Positions 1-12,900 of a DNA stretch of 64,000 nt are shown here, in pieces. The position numbers and the translations under genes were made by a program. Position 1 is the first letter of the stretch. Each line of letters begins with the position of its first letter. The stretch is from Pachypanchax playfairii (lineage: Eukaryota > Chordata > Actinopteri > Cyprinodontiformes > Aplocheilidae), in NCBI GenBank assembly GCA_006937955.1, contig SSNP01000125.1, forward strand, positions 447,656-511,655, in the 5' to 3' direction. The notes below the pieces were generated by a model, which was not told where the DNA came from, made no database searches, and saw only the letters and a list, made by a program, of their open reading frames with translations.

Positions 1-853
1 TCAGCAATAATTTAATTACTCATTTATAAAAAATATAAAGTGTCTTAAACATAAGCTGTCAGGTCTGGATGTGGACAGAGGTCCAACGAAAAGAGCAGAA
101 CCAGGACATTTATTCTATTCACTGTGTTCTGATGGTAAAAGGGACGAACAGTATGTTTCATGTTCTAATCAAACTGGATGTAAACCAGTAGAGTCGGGTT
201 GTTTAGGTATGACTGGGTCTTATAGGATTACAGATGTGGTACCGGTCCGTTAAAGTAACAAAAAACCCCAAAAAACTGGAAACTGATAAAAATAAAACTG
301 AATAAAAATGTTCTGAAAAACATCAAAATGCAGTAAAACTGTGATTCAACACAAACTGCCTGGACCTGCAGCTGAGACCCAGCTGTCTGACACTGAACAG
401 AACATCTCAGTCCAGAAGGTCTGGATGGTCTCCAGGTTTCAAGACACCCTGAACCAGAAGTGAACCGAGTCCCTCCAGCAGGTCTGATGTTTATGTCTCA
501 TAATCTAAATGTTTCCTGTAAACAAACTGAAGGTCAGAAGCTCCAGTTTCATCTCATTTATCAGAAGAAGACACTGATGGTGTCTTTAAAGAGGGACAGA
601 GAAGACTGGACTTCCTGAGGAAGACCTGGTCCTTCAAGTTCCAGTCAGAAGTTCAAACTCAGCAGTAAAATCTAAAATATGAAAATCTGGATTTATTTTA
701 TTTGATCAGGTGTTCCTGTTCAGAGAGGTGATTCATACAACAATTATTGATACTAACATCTGGATAATACTCTCTAAATCCTACATTAGATGTTTATACA
801 TGATCCTTACTGATGGTGTTTTTAATATACAGTGTTTTATCTATAATAAATAC
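1..853. other. cubn intron after CUB17, no further exon seen
   Basis: I looked on the minus strand for a CUB opening (Cys-Gly-Gly after an AG acceptor) and found none. The open frame at 71..253 on the plus strand has no recognisable content. No repeat family recognised. Confidence 0.6.
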
Positions 854-994
854 CTTCAACGCTGGCTTGGAACAGCAGCCTGAAACCTGCTGCATTTATA
901 CTGGAATCACTCACAAACTTCACGTAGGCGAAGCTGTCTGACGTGTCAACAGAAGGTGGAAGACTGGTTCCACAGTGTCGAGCCAGCAGACGTC
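854..994 (-). CDS. cubn: cubn exon 38: CUB17 C-terminal part
   Basis: Phase 1 to phase 1, acceptor ACAG, donor GTATTT. Encodes GRLLARHCGTSLPPSVD and FVSDSSINAAGFRLLFQA. A second in-frame acceptor at 1046-1047 would add 17 residues but leave a 26-nt intron, which is too short to splice; the chosen site leaves 77 nt. It is the last exon in the window; CUB18 onward lies to the left of position 1. Confidence 0.92.
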
Positions 995-3900
995 CTGTGG
1001 AACCAAACAGAGTCAGTCTTGGTGGTCTGGGTGGTCTCGTTGGTCCTGAAACAAACATCATGTGTTCTCACCTGATGAGTTGTACTCTCTGATCTCAACA
1101 TAGTCATTAGAACATCCTTCAGAGTTCTGCAGGCTGAAGTTCCCGTAGCTCAGGGTGAGATAGTGTCCTGTAGGTCCCTCCAGGTACCACTCACAGTTAG
1201 ACCCACTGGGGTAGTTAGATCCTGGGAAACCGGGACTTTGGATGGAACCAGTCTGACCTATAAATGTTCCTCCACATGTTGCTGTGAAGAAAACAAACAA
1301 TATGAAAATGATCAACAAACAAACAATAAGTTTAACAGAAATCTTCATCTGATTTACACTTAAACTGTTTTTAAATCGTAAAAGTTTTTCTTTAATTTCT
1401 TCAAGCAAAATCCCCAAAATAAAAAAGGTTTCTCACCTGGTTCTACCTGTCACAGGTATATCAACACAGTGTAAAACACAGAGAGTCTCACCTGGTTCTA
1501 CCTGTCACAGGTATATCAACACAGTGTAAAACACCGAGAGTCTCACCTGGTTCTACCTGTCGCAGGTATATCAACACAGTGTAAAACACCGAGAGTCTCA
1601 CCTGGTTCTACCTGTCGCAGGTATATCAACACAGTGTAAAACACAGAGAGTCTCACCTGGTTCTACCTGTCGCAGGTATATCAACACAGTGTAAAACCCT
1701 AAGAGGGTTAACAGAGTGTTACACTGGTTGTTTATATGTTCTAGTAACTGTAAATATGTCTTAGAGTTCACAGATACATAACACATTCATATGAGTCCCA
1801 GTTGTCCACCTCTCTACTCTGGACCAGGACCAGGACCAGGATGGAGACCAGGACCAGGACCAGGACCAGGACCAGGACCAGGACCAGGACCAGGACCAGG
1901 ACCAGATGTCCACACACATCAACTAAAATCTTTTTGTATGATGAACAAACTTCAGACACGTTTCTGATGAAACATGTGATGTAATATTTATACTGATAGA
2001 TACTTATAGATATTTATACTATTAGAACTCTAGCTGTAGGATTTATGACAGTATCTGTTTCAGAGACAGTCTTTACTAACCGATAGAGTATTTAGCCTTG
2101 AATCCTTTATGTGTGACGCTGTTGTCGGTACGAAACCTGAGCAGCATGGAAGAACCTTTAGAATGTTGTGTGGAGGGTCTGGTGTTGCCACACAGTCGAG
2201 ATATTAACTCAGAGTCTGTAGTAGATCCATCTCTGATCTCCAGGTAGTCGAAGGTACAGCTGAGGAAACACAACATGAGAACAGGTGTGAATGTAACGAA
2301 GAGTCCAGCTCGTCATGTGATGCATCCGTTTCCTGTTCCATGACCAGAACTCTGTTCCTTCATCATCATCATCATCATCATCACACCAGCTACAGTCTTT
2401 ACATGTATCAATACATGTTTTACATTAATATCTCACACACAGACAGAAGCTCCTGCTACAGGTAACAATGCTAAATACACTTCATGCTAATTAAAGATAT
2501 TAAAAACAGTTTAAAATGTCAATATATTAATTATCTCACTTCTTTTTACTACAATATAATCTGAAAAATGTAAATAAATATAATAAATTCTGTCGTTTGG
2601 ATCATTTAATCCATCTTTATTATTAGAAAGATTAAAGTTAATCCTGTACATGATGAATTCTATTATTTATACTGCAGTGAGATTACAATTATTAATGTCA
2701 CAGAACAATTTAAATTTAATCAGAAAAGGAAAATAAATTCTGTTAATAATCATTTTTAAATTGTTATGATCTGTATGAGCAGGTCAGAGCTGTTAAAAAT
2801 CTGAAACTGATAATGAAATTTAGTAACTTTAACTCATTGTTGAACGTTTGTAAACTAGTTTCTGACTTTAAATTATTGTGATGAAAAGGTAAAGATCTCC
2901 TGCTAACATGTTCACCTGGATGTGGGCTCGATGTAAAACTCGTCCTCAAAGTCGATCTGGACCGCTTCCCCATTGGGTACTGTGATGACCCAGGTACAGT
3001 CCATGTTCTGGGGGTAGTTCTGAGGATAGTTAGGTGAAGTGATGTAACCAGGAGGATCAGCATCATTCAGATGGATGAAACCTCCACAAGCTGCAGAGAA
3101 ACCGTCTCAGTTCAGTAACAATAACATGTTTTATCTCTTCTACACGCTGACATCACAGACCCTCAGTTATCATGGTTCTGTAATGTAATCTGTTGATTTA
3201 TTAATCATGCTGATCAACAGATTTAACTAGCAGCAATTTCAGATCACTTGTTGAGGTTAACAAGTTAACTAATCTGTGTAGTAGTAACACATCTGGATGG
3301 TTAAAGTTGGTGCTGGTTATGGCTCCTGGTTACAGTTTGTCTGGTTATAGTGTTACAGATGAATCACATCATTTACCTTTGAGTAATAATAAAGTATTAT
3401 TGGAGTGAAAGTACTATAAGACAGTAAACAGAGACAAAGTTTCTGATGAGAAGATCCTTCAGACTGATGAGATAAAACTTCTCAGCCAGAGATACAGAAC
3501 TATGGTGGTATTATTGAAGTACTAAAAAACTGTCTGTAAGATTTATAATACACAAAGTTAAAAGAGAAAAACTCCTGCGTATTTTAACTATTTGACTTGA
3601 AACTGAACCAAAACATTGTTGATGTTTTATGTTGTAATTATAAAACGTTTCATTACTAACACGTCCTCTCGGGTAATTATAGGTAGCAGATAATAAACAT
3701 ACAGTATTTTATTTATTTCACTGTAATAATAAATAAATAACACAGTAATAGAAACTCTACCTTGACTGTGAGCTTCAAAAGTCAGCTGAAATCCGCCGGC
3801 TTCATTACTGTCATCAGATAGAAAATGTACAAAAAGATGATTATCAGTAGTCTGAAGAGGAGACGGAGGACTGGAACCACATAAACGTCCCCCCAGGAGG

Positions 3901-6900
3901 GGAGCTGAACCATCAGGACCATTTCTGAGCTGTCGAGAAAAGAAATAGATTAAATTAATAAAAAACAATAAATAAATAAACAAACAAACAAACAAACAAA
4001 CAAACAAACAAACAAACAAATAAATAAAAAAAATAAAATAAAATAAAATAAAATAAAATAAAATAAAATAAAATAAAATAAAATAAAATAAAATAAAATA
4101 AAAATAGACAGACAAATAAATAAATAAATAAATAGGCAGAATATTCAGGGTTCATGTCAGACATTATATAATAGTTCTTCATCACCAACCGGGTGAATAT
4201 GATTTGTTTGTTTGTTTGTTTGTTTAAAACACAATTTTATTTACATTCATTTTTTTGTCTTTACAATTCTTGTTTGAAAGGGAGGTATTAAAAAGTAAAA
4301 AAACTTACACATTAAAGTTTATAACATGTATAAAAACTAAATTAATTCTAAAAAGATGCAACAAATGAAAATTTAAAACATCTTCAATCTGGATTTTACA
4401 TTTTATATATTGTATTTTTCTTCTTTTATATGTTTGTTATGTAACAATGTTGTTAAGCTGAATAACTGATTTTACTTTAAAACTTATTTTTTTATTATGT
4501 GTTTACAATTAAAATAAAAAAACCTGTAAACACCCTGAAAGTTTCCAAATAAAACAGATTCTCACTCTAACATGAGAGTTAAAGTACACTGTACATCTTA
4601 GAATACTTATACTTACTTCCAAGTAGTCTCCAGAGCTACATCCAGTTCCAAAGCCCTGAATCTGGAAGGGGTTTTGGAAGGTCACAGAGACCCTGAAGCC
4701 TGCAGAGACCATGACGTGCCAGCTACAGCTCAGACCAGGCATGTAGTTCTGGGGGTAGTGGGGACTGTTGATCACACCTCGGTCTACATGCAGGAGACCA
4801 CCACAACCTGAAACAGCAAAGGAACAAAGGTTCTACTTAAAGCTGATGGTCTGAGAGCTGCAGGGTTCCATCAGGGTTCCATCAGGGTTCCATCAGGGTT
4901 CCTCTCCCAGTTCCCAGCAGTCAGTGACTCTACTGGGTTCAGTGTTTCTATGTTGGTAGATCTCAGTGTCTGATTGGTTAAACAGAATGAGGTTGTGTCA
5001 TGTGACATGTTGCTGTTACTCATCTTATGGTTTTTATTTTAATATGTTTATTTTCTTTAGTGGTTAATTGTGAGTGTAATGATTGTTTTGTGTGTCTGGA
5101 AGGAAAACTATCTGTCGTCTTGATAAACAATAAACAAATAAACAAAACCAGCAGGTTAGGTTGAATAATCCAACACAATCATCCATCCTAAAACCTCCAG
5201 CAGAACCAGAACCAGGACGAGTTCTGCTGGAGCCAGTGGTGGACATGATGGAATCTGTTCAGTGTTTATCTGTGAAGGTGTTCTGGGACGGGACGGGGAC
5301 TCGTCTGGACCTCTTCCCTATGACTGTACCAACATGTTGTCTTATTAAAAGCTGTTTCAGTTCCCTTGTTGAATCATGAGAATAATAACACAACCTTTAG
5401 AGTAGGAGGCGTTGAACCCTCGACCGCTGATGCTGCTGTCTGAAGAGAAGTGAATGAACATGGCGTCCCCTGTTGAATGGACCGGACTCGGAGGATCCCG
5501 ACCACATACGCTGCTCAGTACAGGTGAAAGGCTGGTGGAACCTGAGAACAGGGACGTTAGACGTCTGAGAGGTGTGTTCACTGTGATGAAGTAATAACAG
5601 TATGGACTCACATAAATGTACAACTACTATGAACATAAAGCAACTGATAATATAACATAAAAACACTGAGCACTGATCTGAGCAGCCCAGTACCGAGTGA
5701 GTTTTCTTCACTACCAGCCGGTAATTTTACTGGCCTTCTCGATTTTTTTATCCTGTTTTTCTGTTGTACCGACAAATTACCATAATATGAAATCAGACAG
5801 AAGGTCAACACTGATTCAATCATTGATTTATAGAATAGATCCAGCAGAGTTTAAGTTTATGTAGAAAATATAACCGTTCTGAACCTTTCTTGTAGATCTG
5901 AGATGTATTTTGCTGAAATTTCAGCCAATGACAGTTCCCACTAGCTCAACAACAGTCCCGTCACCCGTATGAACGAAGTGTTCATATGAATCTCCTGTTT
6001 CCTCAGACATGTAAAGTTCATGAACGTTCCTGGAGGTTCTGGTTCCAACAGGAAGTTGTTCTGGTTGCTTCATGAGTAACTTGATGAATGAGGTGATTTC
6101 CTGTCGTACACTGCAGCAGAGTTCTAGTTCTCTTCATATGAGTGTGTTAGAACCTTCTTCCAGTCCACTGATGATGATGTCACCAACATTATTGTTGTAA
6201 GATGTATGAACATCCTCATGTTAAACTCAGTGTAATTGTTATGAAGATCCTCCAGCTGGTTCAGGTTCTGCTTGATCATCAGATCTGATCCTTTGAAGAC
6301 AACCATGCTGGTGGGTCCAGGACTGGATCCAGAAGCAGAACCTCTACAGCCAGAACCAGGTTCTGCTCCATGAACTGGACCACCAATCAGAATGAACCAC
6401 AGCCTCTTTGATGAGCTGTTTCATCATGTTGCTGTGAAACAGTTTTACATCCTGGTTTATTTTAGATCCTTATAATAAAACAAAGTTTTCTATCATTTTA
6501 GAAGTAAATAAAAACTAAATGATCCAGATCCTCGTGCGCTGTGTTCAGGTTTTGAAGACATTTGAACGTTGATCCTACACAGACGATCGTCGTGGCGCCT
6601 TCGTAGAAAATCTTGGACCATCGACCTGGTTAAGAACTTCTGAACAACCATGAACACGAGATTCTTATAAAGTTTCATTTAGAGGGCCGTAGGAAACTAA
6701 AACTCCTTCATACGGGTCATTATGAGTTTACTATGTATGAGATTAAACTTCCTTTAATCTGACCAGTATTTCCAGAACCGTGTCAGAGTCTGCACCATGT
6801 TGTTACTACAGCTTTAAGATGGTCTTCATAATTAAAGTTCTAACAGTAGCGTCGTGTTAATACTTACCGTCTCTAACGGTTAGGATGTCAAAGTAACAGG

Positions 6901-9900
6901 GTGAGTAACCTTCCATATCAAGAGACAGGAAGTTCAGCTCAATGATGGAGTTTGGAGAGCGTATCAGCCAGGTGCACTCCTGGTTAGGAGGATAGTTCTC
7001 AGGCCACCCAGGTGAGTAGAGGAACCCAGGTGTGTCTCCTGTCATCAGCAGTCCACCACACGCACCTGACAAACACAACAAGTTAAACAGACGGATCACT
7101 GGGTGGAAGGACGCCGTCGGACAGGAAGAAAAGATGTTTATCTACAGCGTCCGTCCACCCGCCCGTCGCCCACCCACCCATCCATCCACCCGCCCGTCTG
7201 CCCGCCAATCCACCCGACCACCCACCCACCCGTCCATCCGCCCGTCCACCCCCCGCCTGTCCGTCCACCCGCCCGTCCACCTATCCGCCCGTCCATCCAC
7301 CCTATACGTACTTATTACTATTCAGGGTCACGTAGAATCAAATAAATCATTAAAAGTGTAAAATGTGGATGATTTTCATGCTCATGAGGAGAAGAACTAC
7401 TGTATGTAACTAAAGTTACAATCTGGATTTATTCTAACATATAAGTTGTGTCTGTATCTACTGTATAACTTTATAACATTTATAATTACTCATAAAAAGT
7501 TTGACTTTCAGGTGAAACCTGTGGAAAACTTAAAAAGTGAAGATGAACAGCTGATGAGGCTGTTTAACTCTGATTGGTTCATGGATCAAACAGCTGATGA
7601 GGCTGTTTAACTCTGATTGGTTCATGGATCAAACAGCTGATGAGGCTGTTTAACTCTGATTGGTTCATGGATCAAACAGCTGATGAGGCTGTTTAACTCT
7701 GATTTGTTCATGGATCAAACAGCTGATGTGAATTCATCATTAAGCTCCTTGTTAGAGAACAAGTTGTTAAAAAGTAACACTGAACAGTTGGACATGTTCA
7801 TTCAGAAGTTTAGAAGGTCACATGAAGGTCACATGGAAAGGTCAGAGTGTGTTTAATGATCATCCTGAAGTTTCACCTGAAAGCTGAACATCTTATAAAG
7901 ATTGTTTCATCTAACCTGGTGAAATAGTAGGAGGTGGTCCAGAGTCGTGGACTGCAGTCCATTCCACCAGGAAGCCTCGTCCTCCCACCACTAAATCAGA
8001 CTGGAATAACAAGGTGACGGTACTTCCTGAACTTCTGATTGGAGCAGGCAGGTTCAAACCACAGAATGATCCAAGAGGATAGGAATGTACGTTAGGACCA
8101 TCAAAGATCTGGACAGAAACAAAGAATGAAGTCAGAGTCTGGATCTGATCAACACTGTTTAAAACCACATGATGAGCAGAACAGCTCAGTACCATCAGTA
8201 CAGACTACACAGCAGTCTTACATTGAGATGGTCGTAGTAACAGTCATACAGGTCTTCTATGTCCAGGTCCAGGAAGTTGATCTGAATGTAGCTCTGTCCC
8301 TCCACCGTTATGGTCCAGCGGTAGTTGGCATTGTTGGGATAAGTTCTTGGATACAGTGGAGATGCAATCTGACCCGATTCTCCCACCACATCAATACCGT
8401 ACACTGAGGAAGAGTCATATTCAGAGTTAGGAGTGTCCTTCGTCCCCATCTAGAGGTCTGGAGGACTGTCATGAACCGGGTCTGATCAGACATACTGTAG
8501 TTTTAACTTCCATGTTATTTCCTGTAATGAAGTTCTTGTTTTCACCTGTTCTGTTTTATTTAAGATGCAGTCTGGCAGCAGCTCGGTACCACGTTCTGGA
8601 CTTCTGACCACGTCTCCTGTCTGACCCAGTTTGACCCAGTCTGACCCCGTATGACCCAGTGTTGACCCAGGTTGACCCTGTATGACCCTGTCTGACCCAG
8701 TCTGACCCCGTATGACCCAGTGTTGACCCAGGTTGACCCTGTTTGACCCTGTCTGACCCAGTCTGACCCCGTATGACCCAGTTTGACCCTGTCTGACCCT
8801 GTTTGACCCTGTCTGACCCAGTGTTGACCCAGGTTGACCCTGTTTGACCCTGTCTGACCCTGTTTGACCCTGTCTGACCCTGTCTGACCCAGTGTTGACC
8901 CAGGTTGACCCTGTATGACCCTGTCTGACCCAGTCTGACCCCGTATGACCCAGTGTTGACCCAGGTTGACCCTGTTTGACCCTGTCTGACCCAGTGTTGA
9001 CCCAGGTTGACCCTGTTTGACCCTGTCTGACCCTGTTTGACCCAATCTAACCCTGTTTGACACTGTCCGACCCTGTTTGACCCTGTTTGACCCTGTCTGA
9101 CCCTGTTTGACCCAATCTAACCCTGTTTGACCCTGTTTGACCCTGTCTGACCCAGTGTTGACCCAGGTTGACCCTGTTTGACCCTGTCTGACCCAGGTTG
9201 ACCCTGTTTGACCCTGTCTGACCCAGTCTGACCCCGTATGACCCAGTTTGACCCTGTCTGACCCAGTTTGACCCTGTCTGACCCTGTTTGACCCTGTTTG
9301 ACCCTGTCTGACCCAGTGTTGACCCAGGTTGACCCTGTTTGACCCTGTCTGACCCAGGTTGACCCTGTTTGACCCTGTCTGACCCAGGTTGACCCTGTCT
9401 GACCCAGTGTTGACCCAGGTTGACCCTGTATGACCCTGTCTGACCCAGTCTGACCCCGTATGACCCAGTTTGACCCTGTCTGACCCAGTTTGACCCTGTC
9501 TGACCCTGTTTGACCCTGTCTGACCCTGTCTGACCCAGTGTTGACCCAGGTTGACCCTGTTTGACCCTGTCTGACCCAGGTTGACCCTGTTTGACCCTGT
9601 CTGACCCAGTCTGACCCCGTATGACCCAGTTTGACCCTGTCTGACCCTGTCTGACCCAGTGTTGACCCAGGTTGACCCTGTATGACCCTGTCTGACCCAG
9701 TCTGACCCCGTATGACCCAGTGTTGACCCAGGTTGACCCTGTTTGACCCTGTCTGACCCAGTCTGACCCCGTATGACCCAGTTTGACCCTGTCTGACCCA
9801 GTTTGACCCTGTCTGACCCTGTTTGACCCTGTCTGACCCTGTCTGACCCAGTGTTGACCCAGGTTGACCCTGTATGACCCTGTCTGACCCAGTCTGACCC

Positions 9901-12900
9901 CGTATGACCCAGTGTTGACCCAGGTTGACCCTGTTTGACCCTGTCTGACCCAGTCTGACCCCGTATGACCCAGTTTGACCCTGTCTGACCCTGTTTGACC
10001 CTGTCTGACCCAGTGTTGACCCAGGTTGACCCTGTTTGACCCTGTCTGACCCTGTTTGACCCAATCTAACCCTGTTTGACACTGTCCGACCCTGTTTGAC
10101 CCTGTTTGACCCTGTCTGACCCAGTTTGACCCTGTTTGACCCAGTTTGACCCTGTCTGACCCAGTTTGACCCTGTCTGACCCTGTTTGACCCTGTCTGAC
10201 CCTGTCTGACCCAGTGTTGACCCAGGTTGACCCTGTTTGACCCTGTCTGACCCAGTCTGACCCCGTATGACCCAGTTTGACCCTGTCTGACCCAGTTTGA
10301 CCCTGTCTGACCCTGTTTGACCCTGTCTGACCCAGTGTTGACCCAGGTTGACCCTGTTTGACCCTGTCTGACCCTGTATGACCCAGTGTTGACCCAGGTT
10401 GACCCTGTATGACCCTGTCTGACCCAGTCTGACCCCGTATGACCCAGTGTTGACCCAGGTTGACCCTGTTTGACCCTGTCTGACCCAGTCTGACCCCGTA
10501 TGACCCAGTTTGACCCTGTCTGACCCAGTTTGACCCTGTCTGACCCTGTATGACCCTGTCTGACCCAGTCTGACCCCGTATGACCCAGTGTTGACCCAGT
10601 TTGACCCTGTCTGACCCAGTTTGACCCTGTCTGACCCTGTTTGACCCTGTCTGACCCTGTCTGACCCAGTGTTGACCCAGGTTGACCCTGTATGACCCTG
10701 TCTGACCCAGTCTGACCCCGTATGACCCAGTTTGACCCTGTCTGACCCTGTTTGACCCTGTCTGACCCAGTGTTGACCCAGGTTGACCCTGTTTGACCCT
10801 GTCTGACCCTGTTTGACCCAATCTAACCCTGTTTGACCCTGTTTGACCCTGTCCGACCCTGTTTGACCCTGTTTGACCCCGTCTGACCCTGTAAATTGAG
10901 CCTGTCAAATTTCTTCCAACATTTTAATCGTCATTTGGATTTTGTAGACTATATTTTGGTTCAGGACTCAAGAGGAGGATCATGTTCCTGAACTGTTTGA
11001 AGGATTCTGCCCGACCCAGAGACCCTGTCATGGTTTTATTCTGCCACAGTCTGAGAGACAAAAGAAACTCTTTATTTTTTATCATCATTTTTGTCTCCTG
11101 CCTGCTGCATTTTGGTTCTGGGCCAAACAAGTTCATTACAAGAACATGATATTTATAAAAGAAACCGATTACAGATTAAATATTTAATATTAAACCTTCA
11201 AATCATTTAGTCTTTCAAACAATGTGTTTAGTATTAAACTTACTGGTTCATGAAACTTATAAACAGCAGTTGGGTTTTTTACTTAAACAAACCAGTAAAA
11301 CAGAGTGATGTGATGAACAGTTCTTGAGAACTCACAGTGTGAGAAGGTTGCTCTGAATCCGGCGCCACTTATCGAAGCATCAGATACAAACTTGACCCAG
11401 AGGACGTGACCAATCACAGACGTGTAGTTGGAGGGGAGAGAGTTTCCACAGAAACGACCAACCAGAGATCCGGTGGAGTTTCCTTCTCTAATTTCTAAAT
11501 AGTCATTTTGACAGTTTGAGTCTCCCTGAAGATGAAACATACTAAACAAAACAGAATATGATTAATTAATGCTCCGTGTTCATGACTGCTGTAAATATCA
11601 GCCAAACGTTAAAAAGCCTGAAATTCTCTAATCTGTCGTATCAAACATTAAAGATGGTAACACTGTCACCCTGCAGCAGCCAGAAGGTCCTGGGTTTGAA
11701 ACCTGGTCGAGACCTTTCTACATGTAGTTTGTATGTTCATGGGTCTTTATCTAGTTTCCTCACACACATAGAAAATATGCATGTAGGTTAACTGGCAGCT
11801 GTAAACTGGCCCCAGGTGTGTGTATGTGGCCCTGTGATGGACAGGTGAACCTGTCCAGATGTGACCCCGCATCTCGTCCATCATCCTGGTTTATTTAATA
11901 TCTTTGTCAAAACGAGCGGTTCTCTACAATTTTACAAATAAAGTAAACAACAAGTAAATAATCCCTGATTTAATTTCCCTTCGGGGATTAATAAAGTATT
12001 TTTGAATGGATTGATTTGATTATCACTGTGTTCATGTTGTGGCCAGACAAAGAAGGTTTCATGGAAAACATTGAACCTGACCAGGAACTTCAGGACGGTC
12101 CACCAACACAAGGTTCTTGTACATCTGTGTTATTTAAGGAAGCTGTAAATGGTCCAAATATCATCTGTAGTTTGTTTACAGCTGTCCGTGCAGGTCGATG
12201 TGACTGAGGTTTTACTCTTGTTTACTATAAGTGCTGTAGAACTGAATTAAACTCAACTGGATTCTGTCTGAAGTGGAAAATAACAGAAGAAGTCCTGCTG
12301 AGTAGAACCGAGCCAGGTGTAATAACACACTGAGACTATCTACCACATGATACCTTCACCATGTTATACACAGTTTGGCAGGTAACCACCCAGTTAGTAG
12401 GAGGTAGATGAGTACAAATAGACCGTCTTTACTGAAGTAACTTTGGAATAGAGATTGAACATAAGAGTAATTTATTCTAACATAAATAAACTCACATGAA
12501 GGAGAGCTGTAGACGATTTCCTGGTGAGCTCCTGATGGTCCACACACATTCCATATTTGGTGGATAAGCATCTGGAAAGTTTGGGCTGTTAAATGCACCA
12601 CTCTGCATCACTAGATCTCCACCACAACCTGAGGAAAGACAACGAAAAAGAAAATATTTCTCAAGACGCTCTCAAAGTAGGAGATAAATCATCTGGTGCT
12701 GCTGGAACCGTGTGTTGGACCGTACTGGAGGTGGAGGCTGAGAAGGTGGCTCTGAAGCCCTTTCCAGAGACAGAATGGTCAGAGATGAAGTTCACCACCA
12801 AAGAGTTGCTGAAAGATGTTACTGGATGAGGTATTTCAAAACCACAGAAACGTCCTGAAAATAAATACATACATACATTAGAACATATGAAGTACATCTA

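Noticed and set aside
1046..1047. Alternative acceptor for the last exon (exon start 1045)
   Set aside because: It would leave an intron of 26 nt, below the length that can be spliced, and adds 17 residues absent from other CUB domains.
7032..7361. Pro/Arg/His-rich ORFs over the CCCGTCCA array
   Set aside because: They are readings of a simple repeat.
8560..10908. Gly/Gln/Thr-rich minus-strand frames of 167-321 codons
   Set aside because: They are readings of the decamer minisatellite (GQTGSDRV cycle). Collagen-like or silk-like function is not supported.
11524..11533. CAG acceptor before GGAGAC for the CUB12 second half
   Set aside because: It does not match the phase-2 donor of the previous exon and would shift the frame out of the CUB sequence.
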